From the NCBI GenBank assembly GCA_937890825.1, contig CALADS010000043.1, positions 1 to 64,000 on the forward strand: a DNA stretch of 64,000 nt. Direction: 5' to 3'. Of the stretch, positions 1-7,655 are shown piece after piece. The translations under genes and the position numbers were made by a program. The stretch's first letter is position 1; every line of letters begins with the position of its first letter. Origin of the DNA: an uncultured Bacteroides sp. Its GTDB lineage: Bacteria > Bacteroidota > Bacteroidia > Bacteroidales > Bacteroidaceae. The notes under the pieces were generated by a model. That model was not told the origin of the DNA. It ran no database searches and saw nothing but the letters and a program-made list of their open reading frames with translations.

Positions 1-23
1 GGCACAAAGGTTGAAATAATATT

Positions 24-248
24 CTAAATACCTAGGCGGAGAAATAGACGGTTACCGTAGATACATACCACTACTTCACTGGTGTTGCTATGTCGGTGAA
101 TAGCAGATTTGGTGCCAGGCAGCAGCACGTTCATCATGCGCTGCCCGTTCTCGTCGGCACTGTCGCGCAAATCAAAGTGCATGCGGAGGCGGGGCGACTG
201 CTCGGCTTGGGCAGCCACCTTCTCGAAAAGGTCTTTATCAAGTTTCAT
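24..248 (-). pseudogene. WbuC-type cupin, truncated or frameshifted
   Basis: The 74 codons match the N-terminal half of the WbuC family of small cupin metalloproteins found in surface-polysaccharide loci. The cupin metal-binding segment is visible as AIHRHSNTSEVVV at about residues 49-61. Family members are usually about 130 residues, but this frame stops after CIYGNRLFLRLGI. The next frame reads TVTVYFSA over the same bases, which fits a cupin beta-strand better, so a one-base shift near position 60 is likely. The start ATG directly abuts the stop of the upstream small gene, so the two are co-transcribed leftward after upxY. The window edge hides the rest. Family assignment is reasonable; broken status is inferred. 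Confidence 0.55.
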
Positions 249-571
249 TTATTCGTTATTGCGATTCAGGTAATCCATGAGGGCTATCATGGATTTCTCT
301 TTATGGGTGAGTTTCTTCGGAAACTTTTCCTTGAATGCAAGGGCTTCATCAATGTGAGGAGCAAAGGCTTCGCGTACCTCATCGGGCATCAGCATGTGCC
401 ATTGCTCCGCCTGGGTATCTTCATACGTTACTACCAACGCATCTTCAAATTGGGGCTGATGTATTCATCCAGCTTCGTAATGATTTTCACAATTTGGTCT
501 TTGGTCAAGACATTGAAGAGGTGGCACAGCCGGATATTCGACTGAAACTCTGTGTTTTTAATAGTAATCAT
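249..571 (-). pseudogene. small hypothetical protein (about 107 aa) with a single-base frameshift
   Basis: An ATG at 571 opens a frame beginning MITIKNTEFQSNIRLCH and running to KLDEYISPN before stopping near 435. In the next frame the sequence continues without pause as FEDALVVTYEDTQAEQW and ends DYLNRNNE at 249. Restoring one T in the short T run near position 450 (minus-strand AATTTG to AATTTTG) gives one continuous protein of about 107 residues. The gene sits between upxY and the wbuC-like gene on the same strand, so it belongs to the polysaccharide operon. I do not recognise a domain; it does not resemble UpxZ. The break could be real decay or a sequencing indel. Confidence 0.55.
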
Positions 572-601
572 AAAAGTAAAATTTATTTTTGAGAATCTCC
601 C

Positions 602-1183
602 CTACTCTTCGGGTATTTCTTCCAGTTGCGAGGCATCGATGTCGACGGTGGCGTAGCCCAGGAGGTCGATCTTGATGCAGAAGCGGGTGTGGTTGCGGCT
701 TTGGCGTACCAGATAGCCGGTCATGCCACGGAGCTTGCCTCCGGTGATGAGCACGCGGCTGCCTATCTGCAATCCGCCGGAATCTAGGGTGACGGGGGTA
801 TCGGCCTCGCTCACCAGTTGGCGGAAGAGTTGCATCTGGGGGTCGGGTATCACGGCAAAGGGGGTGACCAGGGCGCCGTCTTTGCGGGTGGCGCGGTCTT
901 TGAGGAAGTGCAGCACGAAGGGGTTCTGTGCCTTGATGGCGTAGCGCACGCGCTCGGTGCAGCGCACGAAGAGGAAGCAGGGACACACCACTCGGGTGAC
1001 CCAACGCTTACGGCCGTTCTCGGGCTGTTCGTGCAGGCTGCGCTGCTGGGGCACGTAGGTCTCTAACCGGCAGGGGCCTTGCGGATGGGGAAGACTGGCC
1101 CACTTGTGGAGCTTCTTCTCGCACGACTTCTCGGTGTTGGGGGTCACTACGGCAATGTACCAACGGGGAATGTCTGGTTCCAT
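602..1183 (-). CDS. upxY: UpxY family transcription antiterminator (NusG-like)
   Basis: This 193-residue protein has the NusG/RfaH layout. The NGN domain begins PRWYIAVVTPNTEKSCEKKL and includes CPCFLFVRC and VLHFLKD. A KOW motif follows at about residues 143-160 (IGSRVLITGGKLRGMTG). In Bacteroides, UpxY proteins are encoded by the first gene of capsular polysaccharide operons, where they let RNA polymerase read through the leader of their own locus. Here the gene is first in a leftward unit followed by two small genes, so the capsule locus probably extends beyond the left edge. No upxZ is visible next to it. The leader between 1184 and about 1330 is long, as expected for the site of action. 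Function is firm; target locus is inferred. Confidence 0.9.
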   Translation of the reverse strand: MEPDIPRWYIAVVTPNTEKSCEKKLHKWASLPHPQGPCRLETYVPQQRSLHEQPENGRKRWVTRVVCPCFLFVRCTERVRYAIKAQNPFVLHFLKDRATRKDGALVTPFAVIPDPQMQLFRQLVSEADTPVTLDSGGLQIGSRVLITGGKLRGMTGYLVRQSRNHTRFCIKIDLLGYATVDIDASQLEEIPEE

Positions 1184-1435
1184 AGGTGTTACTGGGGGGT
1201 TAGCGGACGTTCGGCACGCCTACGGCGTCGGCAAGCGCAGGGGTGGCTTGTCTGTAAAGGGAGGGACTGCATTCGAACGGACGAAGGGCAGTATCCGGCT
1301 TGACATGTTCAGATTTATTCATAATCCGCTACAAAGATAGATAAAAAGTATTACATCGGAAGTGTAACAAGAAGGTTTTTTAATGTTTTGGGACAGATTT
1401 TGGCTATTAAGGCGGGTGTGAGGGGGAAAAAAGGG
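1184..1435 (-). promoter_or_regulatory. upxY leader and promoter region
   Basis: No gene is seen here. A minus-strand TATCTTTG (-7 type, TAnnTTTG) lies at 1332-1339 and would start a leader of about 145 nt before upxY. I find no TTTG at the usual 18-20 nt distance; the nearest TTG is 28 nt away, so the promoter is imperfect. The leader contains a small hairpin around 1212-1230 (ACGCC-GTA-GGCGT). I looked for the paired inverted repeats that flank invertible capsule promoters and saw none. Confidence 0.35.
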
Positions 1436-1463
1436 ATAAAAAAATCCCTGCCAGGGAGGGATT
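1436..1463 (-). terminator. intrinsic terminator of ddh
   Basis: On the minus strand the stem AATCCCT / AGGGATT (1463-1457 and 1449-1443) with a 7-nt loop is followed by a run of seven T. It lies about 55 nt after the ddh stop codon. Confidence 0.8.
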
Positions 1464-1516
1464 CCGCAGGCAGGGAGGGTAAGAAGGTGTGTGGGGCGCA
1501 GGGGCCCACAGAGGGG

Positions 1517-2416
1517 TTAGACGAGGTGTCCGATCCACTCGTCGCGCTCGCCGGGCAGAAGGTCGATGACCGGAATTTCTACCAGGGTGTAGCAGCCGGG
1601 CTGCTGACGCCGGGCGGCACGGGCGGCGCATACCAGTACCTGGGCGGTAAGGGCGGGGTTATTGATGCGCATGGTGAATTCGAACAGCTGGTTCTGGGTT
1701 TTGCCGGACACGCCTTTGCGGGTGAGCTGTACGCCATGGCCCATATCGAGCAGGGCATCTACGCTGGGCACTTGCTGCACGTGGGTTTCATCGTGTACAA
1801 AGTAGGGGTCGGCCTTGATGGCGGCGGCCACGGTCTGGAAGTCGTAACCTTCGTGCAGCTCGATGTAGACCATGCGGCGGTGGATGCCGGTGCCGGTGGG
1901 GATGGTCATGGAGAGGGCGGCCTTGACGCCTTCGATGGCTTTCACGGCTACGGTGTGGCCCATGCTCATGCCGGGACCGAAGTTGGTGTAGGTGATGCCT
2001 TTGGGGGCAATGGCCTGGAGCAGGGTGCGTACCACGGAGTCGCTACCTGGATCCCAGCCGGCAGAGATAACGGCGGATACGCCGTGGGCACGGGCCACTT
2101 CGCCCAGGCTGCGGCGGAGGTCGAGGATGCCGGTGTGGATGTCGAAGCTATCGACGGTGTGGATGCCCAGGGAGAGGATGTCGCGGGCGTATTCTTCTAC
2201 CTTGCGGGTGGGTGTGCAGAGGATGGCCACGGCTACATCTTGCAGCTGGCGGATGTTTTGCACTACGGGGTAGGCGCTGAGTTCGGCGGGGCAGTTTTCG
2301 GCTCCGGCACGGCGCACGATGCCGGCTACTTCGAAGTCGGGCGAGGCCTGAAGGGCTTCGAGTACGTAGCGGCCTATGTTGCCATATCCTACAATGGCGG
2401 CTCTTACTTTTTTCAT
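1517..2416 (-). CDS. ddh: meso-diaminopimelate D-dehydrogenase
   Basis: The 299-residue product is an NADPH-dependent oxidoreductase that aminates L-2-amino-6-oxopimelate to meso-diaminopimelate in lysine and peptidoglycan synthesis. The N-terminus MKKVRAAIVGYGNIGRYVLEAL carries the Rossmann GxGxxG motif. SAGWDPGSDSVVRTLL, NFGPGMSMGHTVAVK and MTIPTGTGIHRRMVY are the family's substrate-domain signatures, and length matches known Bacteroides Ddh. An ATG eight codons upstream is also in frame, but the family starts at MKKVRAA, so I chose 2416. A terminator follows the stop. It is divergent from ruvA, with a minus-strand TATTTTTG -7 element at 2459-2466. Confidence 0.95.
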   Translation of the reverse strand: MKKVRAAIVGYGNIGRYVLEALQASPDFEVAGIVRRAGAENCPAELSAYPVVQNIRQLQDVAVAILCTPTRKVEEYARDILSLGIHTVDSFDIHTGILDLRRSLGEVARAHGVSAVISAGWDPGSDSVVRTLLQAIAPKGITYTNFGPGMSMGHTVAVKAIEGVKAALSMTIPTGTGIHRRMVYIELHEGYDFQTVAAAIKADPYFVHDETHVQQVPSVDALLDMGHGVQLTRKGVSGKTQNQLFEFTMRINNPALTAQVLVCAARAARRQQPGCYTLVEIPVIDLLPGERDEWIGHLV

Positions 2417-2569
2417 ACTTTTATTGGTTTTAATTGTCATCTTTCTATTTTATCGGCGCAAAAATAATCTTTTTATTCAAAATGAATGGTATGGATTTGG
2501 CAGGAATCTTTTTATTTTGATTTTTTTTATGTACTTTCGCACAAAATCTTTAAAATCGGTATAGACATC

Positions 2570-3169
2570 ATGATAGAATATCTGCGCGGAGAATTGGCGG
2601 AATTGTCGCCGGCCAATGCGGTAATCGACTGTAACGGGGTGGGTTATCTGACCAACATCTCGCTGAATACGTATAGTGCCATTCAGGGCAAGAAGGAGTG
2701 TAAGCTGTATGTGTACGAGGCTATACGCGAGGATGCGTATGTGCTCTTCGGCTTTGCCACGAAGCAGGAAAGGGAGTTGTTCTTGCTGCTGATCTCGGTG
2801 TCGGGCATCGGGGGGAATACAGCGAGGATGATTCTGTCGGCACTGTCGCCGGCGGAGCTGGTGAACGTGATCAGCTCGGAGAATGCGTCGCTGCTGAAGT
2901 CGGTGAAGGGCATCGGGCTGAAGACGGCGCAGCGCATCATCGTGGATCTGAAGGATAAGATTAAGACGGGGGCTGTAGCGGGAGCTGCCGACGGTACGCT
3001 GCCGCTGATGCAGGCGGCCAACTCGGAGGTGATGGACGAGGCGGTAGCGGCGCTGACGATGCTGGGCTTTGCACAGGCGGCTTCGCAGAAGGTGGTGACG
3101 GCCATCGTGAAGGAGGAACCGGGGGCGCCGGTGGAACAGGTGATCAAACTGGCGCTGAAACGGCTGTAA
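2570..3169 (+). CDS. ruvA: Holliday junction branch migration protein RuvA
   Basis: This 199-residue protein binds four-way DNA junctions and loads the RuvB motor during recombination and repair. It begins MIEYLRGELAEL, as RuvA proteins do (N-terminal OB fold). It has two helix-hairpin-helix motifs, SVSGIGGNTA and SVKGIGLKTAQ, and a C-terminal domain III (about residues 150-199) for RuvB contact. The frame is open 28 codons further upstream, but that part is AT-rich and unlike the family. A TACTTTCG at 2532-2539 resembles a -7 element. ruvB and ruvC are not adjacent, as is common in this phylum. Confidence 0.96.
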   Translation: MIEYLRGELAELSPANAVIDCNGVGYLTNISLNTYSAIQGKKECKLYVYEAIREDAYVLFGFATKQERELFLLLISVSGIGGNTARMILSALSPAELVNVISSENASLLKSVKGIGLKTAQRIIVDLKDKIKTGAVAGAADGTLPLMQAANSEVMDEAVAALTMLGFAQAASQKVVTAIVKEEPGAPVEQVIKLALKRL

Positions 3170-3202
3170 CGGGATTATTCAACGGAAAAGATAATAGGAT
3201 TT

Positions 3203-3331
3203 ATGAGAGGAAGAAGTCAATCGGCTGCCCAGCGACCCAGGCGAAGCAGCAAACCGAAACCCAGCGGGAAGCGCATCGGCAAGTCGAAACCTGCCAAGGC
3301 GAACAACCAGCTGAATAGAAGAGTGAAGTGA
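3203..3331 (+). CDS. small very basic hypothetical protein (42 aa)
   Basis: An ATG at 3203, 33 nt after the ruvA stop, opens 42 codons ending in TGA at 3329-3331. The product begins MRGRSQSAAQRPRRSSKP and ends NNQLNRRVK; about a third of the residues are Lys or Arg, with no acidic residue. Such composition suits a nucleic-acid-binding or ribosome-associated peptide, comparable in size to ribosomal protein THX, but I cannot match it to that family. It would be co-transcribed with ruvA. A long hairpin follows at once. Coding status is a guess from composition and position. Confidence 0.35.
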   Translation: MRGRSQSAAQRPRRSSKPKPSGKRIGKSKPAKANNQLNRRVK

Positions 3332-3337
3332 GGGGGG

Positions 3338-3393
3338 CATACAGCAATCGCCTGCCAGCAGAACAGGGTCTGCAGGCAGGCGATTGCTGTATG
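3338..3393. repeat. 19-bp perfect inverted repeat between convergent genes
   Basis: Arms 3338-3356 and 3375-3393 are exact reverse complements (CATACAGCAATCGCCTGCC) around an 18-nt loop that can add a short inner CAGA/TCTG stem. It sits between the ruvA unit and the convergent M24 peptidase gene, so a bidirectional terminator is the simple reading. Neither side has a T run. Confidence 0.7.
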
Positions 3394-3409
3394 TATGCCT
3401 GAACGTATC

Positions 3410-4573
3410 TTACAGGGCAATAATTTCTTCGGGGGCCGGAGTGAGTTTTTCAATGCCTTCGGCGGTAACTGCCCAGGAGTTTTCGATACCTACGGGGCCG
3501 ATGCCGGGAAGTACTATCTTGGGTTCGAGGGCGAATACCATGCCGGGCTCCAGTTCTTGCTGCATGCGGGGGGCCAGCACGGGGGCTTCGTTGATTTCGA
3601 GGCCGATGCCGTGGCCGATAAACTTGGCCTTCTGCCCTACTCCCATGAAGTAGTCGGCAAAGCCGGCTTGCTGTACTTTGTCCAGGGCCAGCTGGTAGAG
3701 GTCTTGACACACCACGCCGGGCTTGGCTACGGCGGCAATGGAGGCCTGGATGTCGAGGCAGGTTTGATGGGCGGCGTAGGCGGTGTCGGGCAGGCGGCCG
3801 ATGGAGTAGACGCGGCTCATATCGCTCATGTAGCCCAGGAAGTTACCGCCCATATCTACCATGAAGGTCTGTCCTTCTTGCAGCAGGGTGCCGTTGGCGC
3901 CACCGGGCAGGGAGGGGTCGATGCCCTGGCCGCCGAGAGCGAAGTCGTAGGGCGAGGGGGAAGCGGCATTGTCGCCTGCCAGCAGGCTGCCCATGAAGAT
4001 TTCCATGCTACGGCCATACACGCGGAAGAGGCCAAGGCTGCCTTCCAGACGCATGAGGCGTTCTACTTCGATGGAGAGGGCGCGGTCGGTCATACCGGGA
4101 CGGTAGACAGCGGGTATCTGGGCATAGGCACGGGCATGGGCCTGGCCGGAACGACGGAACATCTCTACTTCGAACTCGGTCTTCACGCTACGGGCCTGAC
4201 GGATGAGGGCGTTGCCGCAGGGCAGCACTTCGGCATCGGGGAAGCAGGCGGCCAGACGGGTGTACTCGCTGTAGGGAAGTTCGTCGCCTTCGAGCATCAG
4301 ACGACGGGGCTGGGGCAAACCGCAATCGGCAATGAGCTGGGAGAGCTGTTCGGGCTTGCGGAGCTCGTGGATGTGTTCGCCCTTGAGGTTATTGGGGCGC
4401 TTCACAAAAAGATGTGCCGGGGCGTGAAGGGGCAGGTAGAGGTAGCCGCTGACTACGCTGCCGTAGGTATAGAGCAGATTGACATTGCAGGTAAAGATGG
4501 CGGCATCGATGTCTTGCTGGGCCATCAGGGCGCGGATTTTGTCGCGCCGTTGTTTTAATTCGGGTAATAACAT
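3410..4573 (-). CDS. M24 family Xaa-Pro aminopeptidase
   Basis: The 387-residue protein is a creatinase/aminopeptidase P type metallopeptidase that removes N-terminal residues preceding proline. The N-terminal creatinase-like domain spans about residues 1-130. The catalytic pita-bread domain carries all five metal ligands: Asp in MVDMGG, Asp in MSDMSRVY, His in GHGIGLEINE, Glu in FALEPKIV and Glu in GIENSW. No signal peptide is visible, so it is cytoplasmic. A minus-strand TATCTTTG (4618-4625) lies 45 nt upstream of the start. It converges on the ruvA unit. Confidence 0.88.
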   Translation of the reverse strand: MLLPELKQRRDKIRALMAQQDIDAAIFTCNVNLLYTYGSVVSGYLYLPLHAPAHLFVKRPNNLKGEHIHELRKPEQLSQLIADCGLPQPRRLMLEGDELPYSEYTRLAACFPDAEVLPCGNALIRQARSVKTEFEVEMFRRSGQAHARAYAQIPAVYRPGMTDRALSIEVERLMRLEGSLGLFRVYGRSMEIFMGSLLAGDNAASPSPYDFALGGQGIDPSLPGGANGTLLQEGQTFMVDMGGNFLGYMSDMSRVYSIGRLPDTAYAAHQTCLDIQASIAAVAKPGVVCQDLYQLALDKVQQAGFADYFMGVGQKAKFIGHGIGLEINEAPVLAPRMQQELEPGMVFALEPKIVLPGIGPVGIENSWAVTAEGIEKLTPAPEEIIAL

Positions 4574-4646
4574 ATCGATTATTGTTTATTAGGTTTCGGA
4601 TTTGAAAAAATGTGGCGCAAAGATAGCGATAAATCCGGATTATCAC

Positions 4647-4654
4647 TATTTTTG
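4647..4654 (+). promoter_or_regulatory. -7 element (TATTTTTG) upstream of the PEP-binding protein gene
   Basis: A perfect TAnnTTTG lies 26 nt before the ATG at 4680. No TTTG is found at the expected distance, so only the -7 half is supported. A minus-strand TATCTTTG at 4618-4625 serves the divergent peptidase gene. Confidence 0.5.
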
Positions 4655-4679
4655 CAGGGTTGATTTAACCCCTAGAGCT

Positions 4680-7649
4680 ATGCTAAGCAAACTGAAACTC
4701 AATCAGCTGTATTTTAAGGATACGCAATTTGCCAACCTGATGACGCGACGCATCTTCAATGTGTTGCTGATAGCCAATCCGTATGACGCTTTTATGCTGG
4801 AGGATGACGGACGGATAGACGAGAAAATATTCAACGAGTATACGTCGCTGTCGCTGCGCTACCCTCCCCGATTCTGCCAGGTGACGACGTGTGAAGAGGC
4901 GCTGGCGCAACTGTCGGCCATGCCGTACGACTTGATTATCTGTATGCCGGGAACGGGCGATAACGAGAGTTTCGACGTGGCACGCAGCATCAAGAGTCTG
5001 TATGAGCATATTCCGATGGTGATTCTGACGCCTTTCAGCCACGGCATCACGAAGCGGATCATGGGCGAGGACCTGAGCATGTTTGAGTATGTGTTCTGCT
5101 GGCTGGGCAATACGGACTTACTGCTGTCTATCATCAAGCTGATAGAGGATAAGATGAACCTGGAGCATGATGTGAACGAGGTGGGCGTGCAGCTGATATT
5201 ACTGGTGGAGGACGGGATACGGTTCTATTCGTCGATTTTGCCGAACTTGTATAAGTTTGTGCTGAAGCAGAGCCAGGAGTTCTCGACCGAGGCGCTGAAT
5301 GCGCACCAGCGGACGCTGCGCATGAGGGGACGGCCCAAGATAGTGCTGGCGCGTACGTACGAGGAGGCCAGCGGACTGTATGAGCGATTCAAGAACAATA
5401 TCCTGGGGGTGGTGACGGATGTGAGATTTCCCCTAACAGAGGGGGGCGAAAAGGATGGACTGGCGGGCATCAGGCTATGTGCGGAGATAAGACGGGAGGA
5501 TCCGTTTGTGCCAATCATCATACAGTCGTCGGAAACGGAGAATGTGGCGTATGCGGCGAAGTATGGGGCGGCATTCATCGACAAGAATTCGAAGAAGATG
5601 GACGTGGACTTGCGCCGCAGCGTGATGGAGAATTTCGGGTTCGGGGATTTCGTGTTCCGGAATCCGGATACGCACGAGGAGATAGCACGGGTAAGGAACC
5701 TGAAGGAGTTGCAGAATATCTTGTTTGCCATTCCGGCGGAGTCGTTTCTCTTTCATATCAGCCGGAATCATGTGAGCCGATGGCTATACTCCAGGGCGAT
5801 GTTTCCGGTGGCGGAGTTTCTGAAACCGATTACCTGGAACAGCCTGCAGGATGTGGATGCGCACCGAAGGATTATATTCGAGGCTATCGTGAAGTACAGG
5901 AAGATGAAGAACCAGGGGGTGGTGGCGGTGTTCAAACGCGACCGCTTTGACCGCTATTCTAACTTTGCCCGCATCGGCGAGGGGTCGCTGGGAGGCAAAG
6001 GGCGTGGTCTGGCGTTTATCGACAACCTGGTGAAACGGCATCCGGAATTCGAGGAGTTTGAGAATGCACGGGTGGCCATCCCGAAGACGGTGGTGCTGTG
6101 TACGGATGTGTTCGACGAGTTTATGGAGACGAATAATCTGTATCAGGTGGCGCTGAGCGATGCGGATGATGAGACTATCTTGCGGTATTTCGTGAAGGCG
6201 AAACTGCCCGACCGGCTGGTGGAGGATTTCTTTACGTTCTTCGACGTGGTGAAGTCGCCCATCGCTATACGGTCGTCGTCGCTGCTGGAGGACTCGCACT
6301 ACCAGCCGTTTGCCGGAATCTACAACACGTATATGATTCCGTATCTGGATGATAAGTATGAAATGCTGAGAATGCTGTCGGATGCTATCAAGGGGGTGTA
6401 TGCTTCGGTGTATTTCCGCGATTCGAAGGCGTATATGCAGGCTACCAGCAACGTGATAGACCAGGAGAAGATGGCGGTGATTCTGCAGGAGGTGGTGGGC
6501 AACCAGTATGGCGACCGCTATTATCCGAGCATGTCGGGCGTGGCGCGCTCGCTGAACTATTATCCGATAGGCGACGAACAGGCGGAAGAGGGTACGGTGA
6601 ACCTGGCACTGGGACTGGGCAAGTATATCGTGGACGGGGGCATGACGCTGAGGTTCTCGCCTTATCACCCTACCCGGGTGCTGCAGACCAGCGAGCTGGA
6701 GATAGCTTTGAAGGAGACGCAAACGAGATTCTATGCGCTGGATTTGAGCAACGCAGGGCATAACTTCTCGATAGACGACGGATTTAACTTGCTGAAACTG
6801 CACGTGAAGGAGGCGGAAAAGGACGGGGCGCTGCGCTACATCGCATCGACGTATGACCCGTATGACCAGGTGATTCACGACGGACTGTATCCGGGGGGCA
6901 GAAAGGTGATTACGTTTGCCAATATCTTACAGCATGATGTGTTTCCGCTGGCCCGGCTGCTGCAACTGGCACTGAAGTACGGGCAGGAGGAGATGCGGAG
7001 ACCGGTGGAGATAGAGTTTGCGGCTACCATGAGCCGCGAAAAGGATAAGTCGGGCACGTTCTATCTGCTGCAGATAAGGCCGATAGTGGACAGCAAGGAG
7101 ATGCTGGACGAGGACTTGACGACGATTCCCGACGAAGAGGTGATTCTGCGCTCGGAGAATTCGCTGGGACATGGCATTATGCACGAACTGCACGATGTGG
7201 TGTATGTGAAGACGGAGCATTACAGTGCCTCGCACAACCAGGAGATAGCCTGGGAGATAGAAAAACTGAACAAGCAGTTTCTGGATGAGGGGAAGAATTA
7301 TGTGCTGGTGGGACCGGGACGCTGGGGAAGCAGTGATACGTGGCTGGGAATTCCGGTGAAATGGCCACACATCAGCGCGGCAAAGGTGATTGTGGAGGCG
7401 GGACTGACGAATTATCGGGTGGACCCGAGCCAGGGTACGCATTTCTTCCAGAACCTGACGTCGTTTGGCGTGGGGTATTTCACCATCAATGCGTATATGA
7501 ACGACGGGGTGTATGACCAGGAGTTTCTGAATGCGCAACCGGCCGTACACGAAACGGAGTATCTGAGGCATGTGCGCTTTGAACAGCCTGTCACGGTGAA
7601 GATGGACGGCAAGAAGAAACGGGGCGTGGTGATGAAGCCGGGAGTGTGA
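4680..7649 (+). CDS. receiver-like / PEP-pyruvate-binding (PPDK N-terminal) domain protein
   Basis: The 989-residue protein starts at MLSKLKLNQLYF; an in-frame ATG 26 codons upstream lies before the -7 element and is rejected. Residues about 30-160 and 180-330 look like two response-regulator-type domains (FNVLLIANPYDAF, ILLVEDGIRFY, PIIIQSSE). Residues about 437-800 form a PEP/pyruvate-binding ATP-grasp domain as in PEP synthase and pyruvate phosphate dikinase (GEGSLGGKGRGLAFI, PIAIRSSSLLEDS near 530, QIRPIVDS near 798). The rest carries a conserved-looking VGPGRWGSSDTWLGIPV block. I see neither the phosphohistidine swivel domain nor the PEP-utilising TIM barrel, so it is probably not a complete PEP synthase. 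Substrate and role are unknown. Confidence 0.75.
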   Translation: MLSKLKLNQLYFKDTQFANLMTRRIFNVLLIANPYDAFMLEDDGRIDEKIFNEYTSLSLRYPPRFCQVTTCEEALAQLSAMPYDLIICMPGTGDNESFDVARSIKSLYEHIPMVILTPFSHGITKRIMGEDLSMFEYVFCWLGNTDLLLSIIKLIEDKMNLEHDVNEVGVQLILLVEDGIRFYSSILPNLYKFVLKQSQEFSTEALNAHQRTLRMRGRPKIVLARTYEEASGLYERFKNNILGVVTDVRFPLTEGGEKDGLAGIRLCAEIRREDPFVPIIIQSSETENVAYAAKYGAAFIDKNSKKMDVDLRRSVMENFGFGDFVFRNPDTHEEIARVRNLKELQNILFAIPAESFLFHISRNHVSRWLYSRAMFPVAEFLKPITWNSLQDVDAHRRIIFEAIVKYRKMKNQGVVAVFKRDRFDRYSNFARIGEGSLGGKGRGLAFIDNLVKRHPEFEEFENARVAIPKTVVLCTDVFDEFMETNNLYQVALSDADDETILRYFVKAKLPDRLVEDFFTFFDVVKSPIAIRSSSLLEDSHYQPFAGIYNTYMIPYLDDKYEMLRMLSDAIKGVYASVYFRDSKAYMQATSNVIDQEKMAVILQEVVGNQYGDRYYPSMSGVARSLNYYPIGDEQAEEGTVNLALGLGKYIVDGGMTLRFSPYHPTRVLQTSELEIALKETQTRFYALDLSNAGHNFSIDDGFNLLKLHVKEAEKDGALRYIASTYDPYDQVIHDGLYPGGRKVITFANILQHDVFPLARLLQLALKYGQEEMRRPVEIEFAATMSREKDKSGTFYLLQIRPIVDSKEMLDEDLTTIPDEEVILRSENSLGHGIMHELHDVVYVKTEHYSASHNQEIAWEIEKLNKQFLDEGKNYVLVGPGRWGSSDTWLGIPVKWPHISAAKVIVEAGLTNYRVDPSQGTHFFQNLTSFGVGYFTINAYMNDGVYDQEFLNAQPAVHETEYLRHVRFEQPVTVKMDGKKKRGVVMKPGV

Positions 7650-7655
7650 AGGCAC

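Noticed and set aside
1184..1400. Invertible capsule promoter upstream of upxY
   Set aside because: I looked for flanking inverted repeats and a full consensus promoter between them and found neither.
1388..2467. 359-codon open frame on the plus strand rich in Gly, Ala, His
   Set aside because: It is the antisense shadow of ddh, which has clear family motifs on the other strand.
3395..4558. 387-codon open frame on the plus strand
   Set aside because: Antisense shadow of the M24 peptidase, which has all metal ligands.
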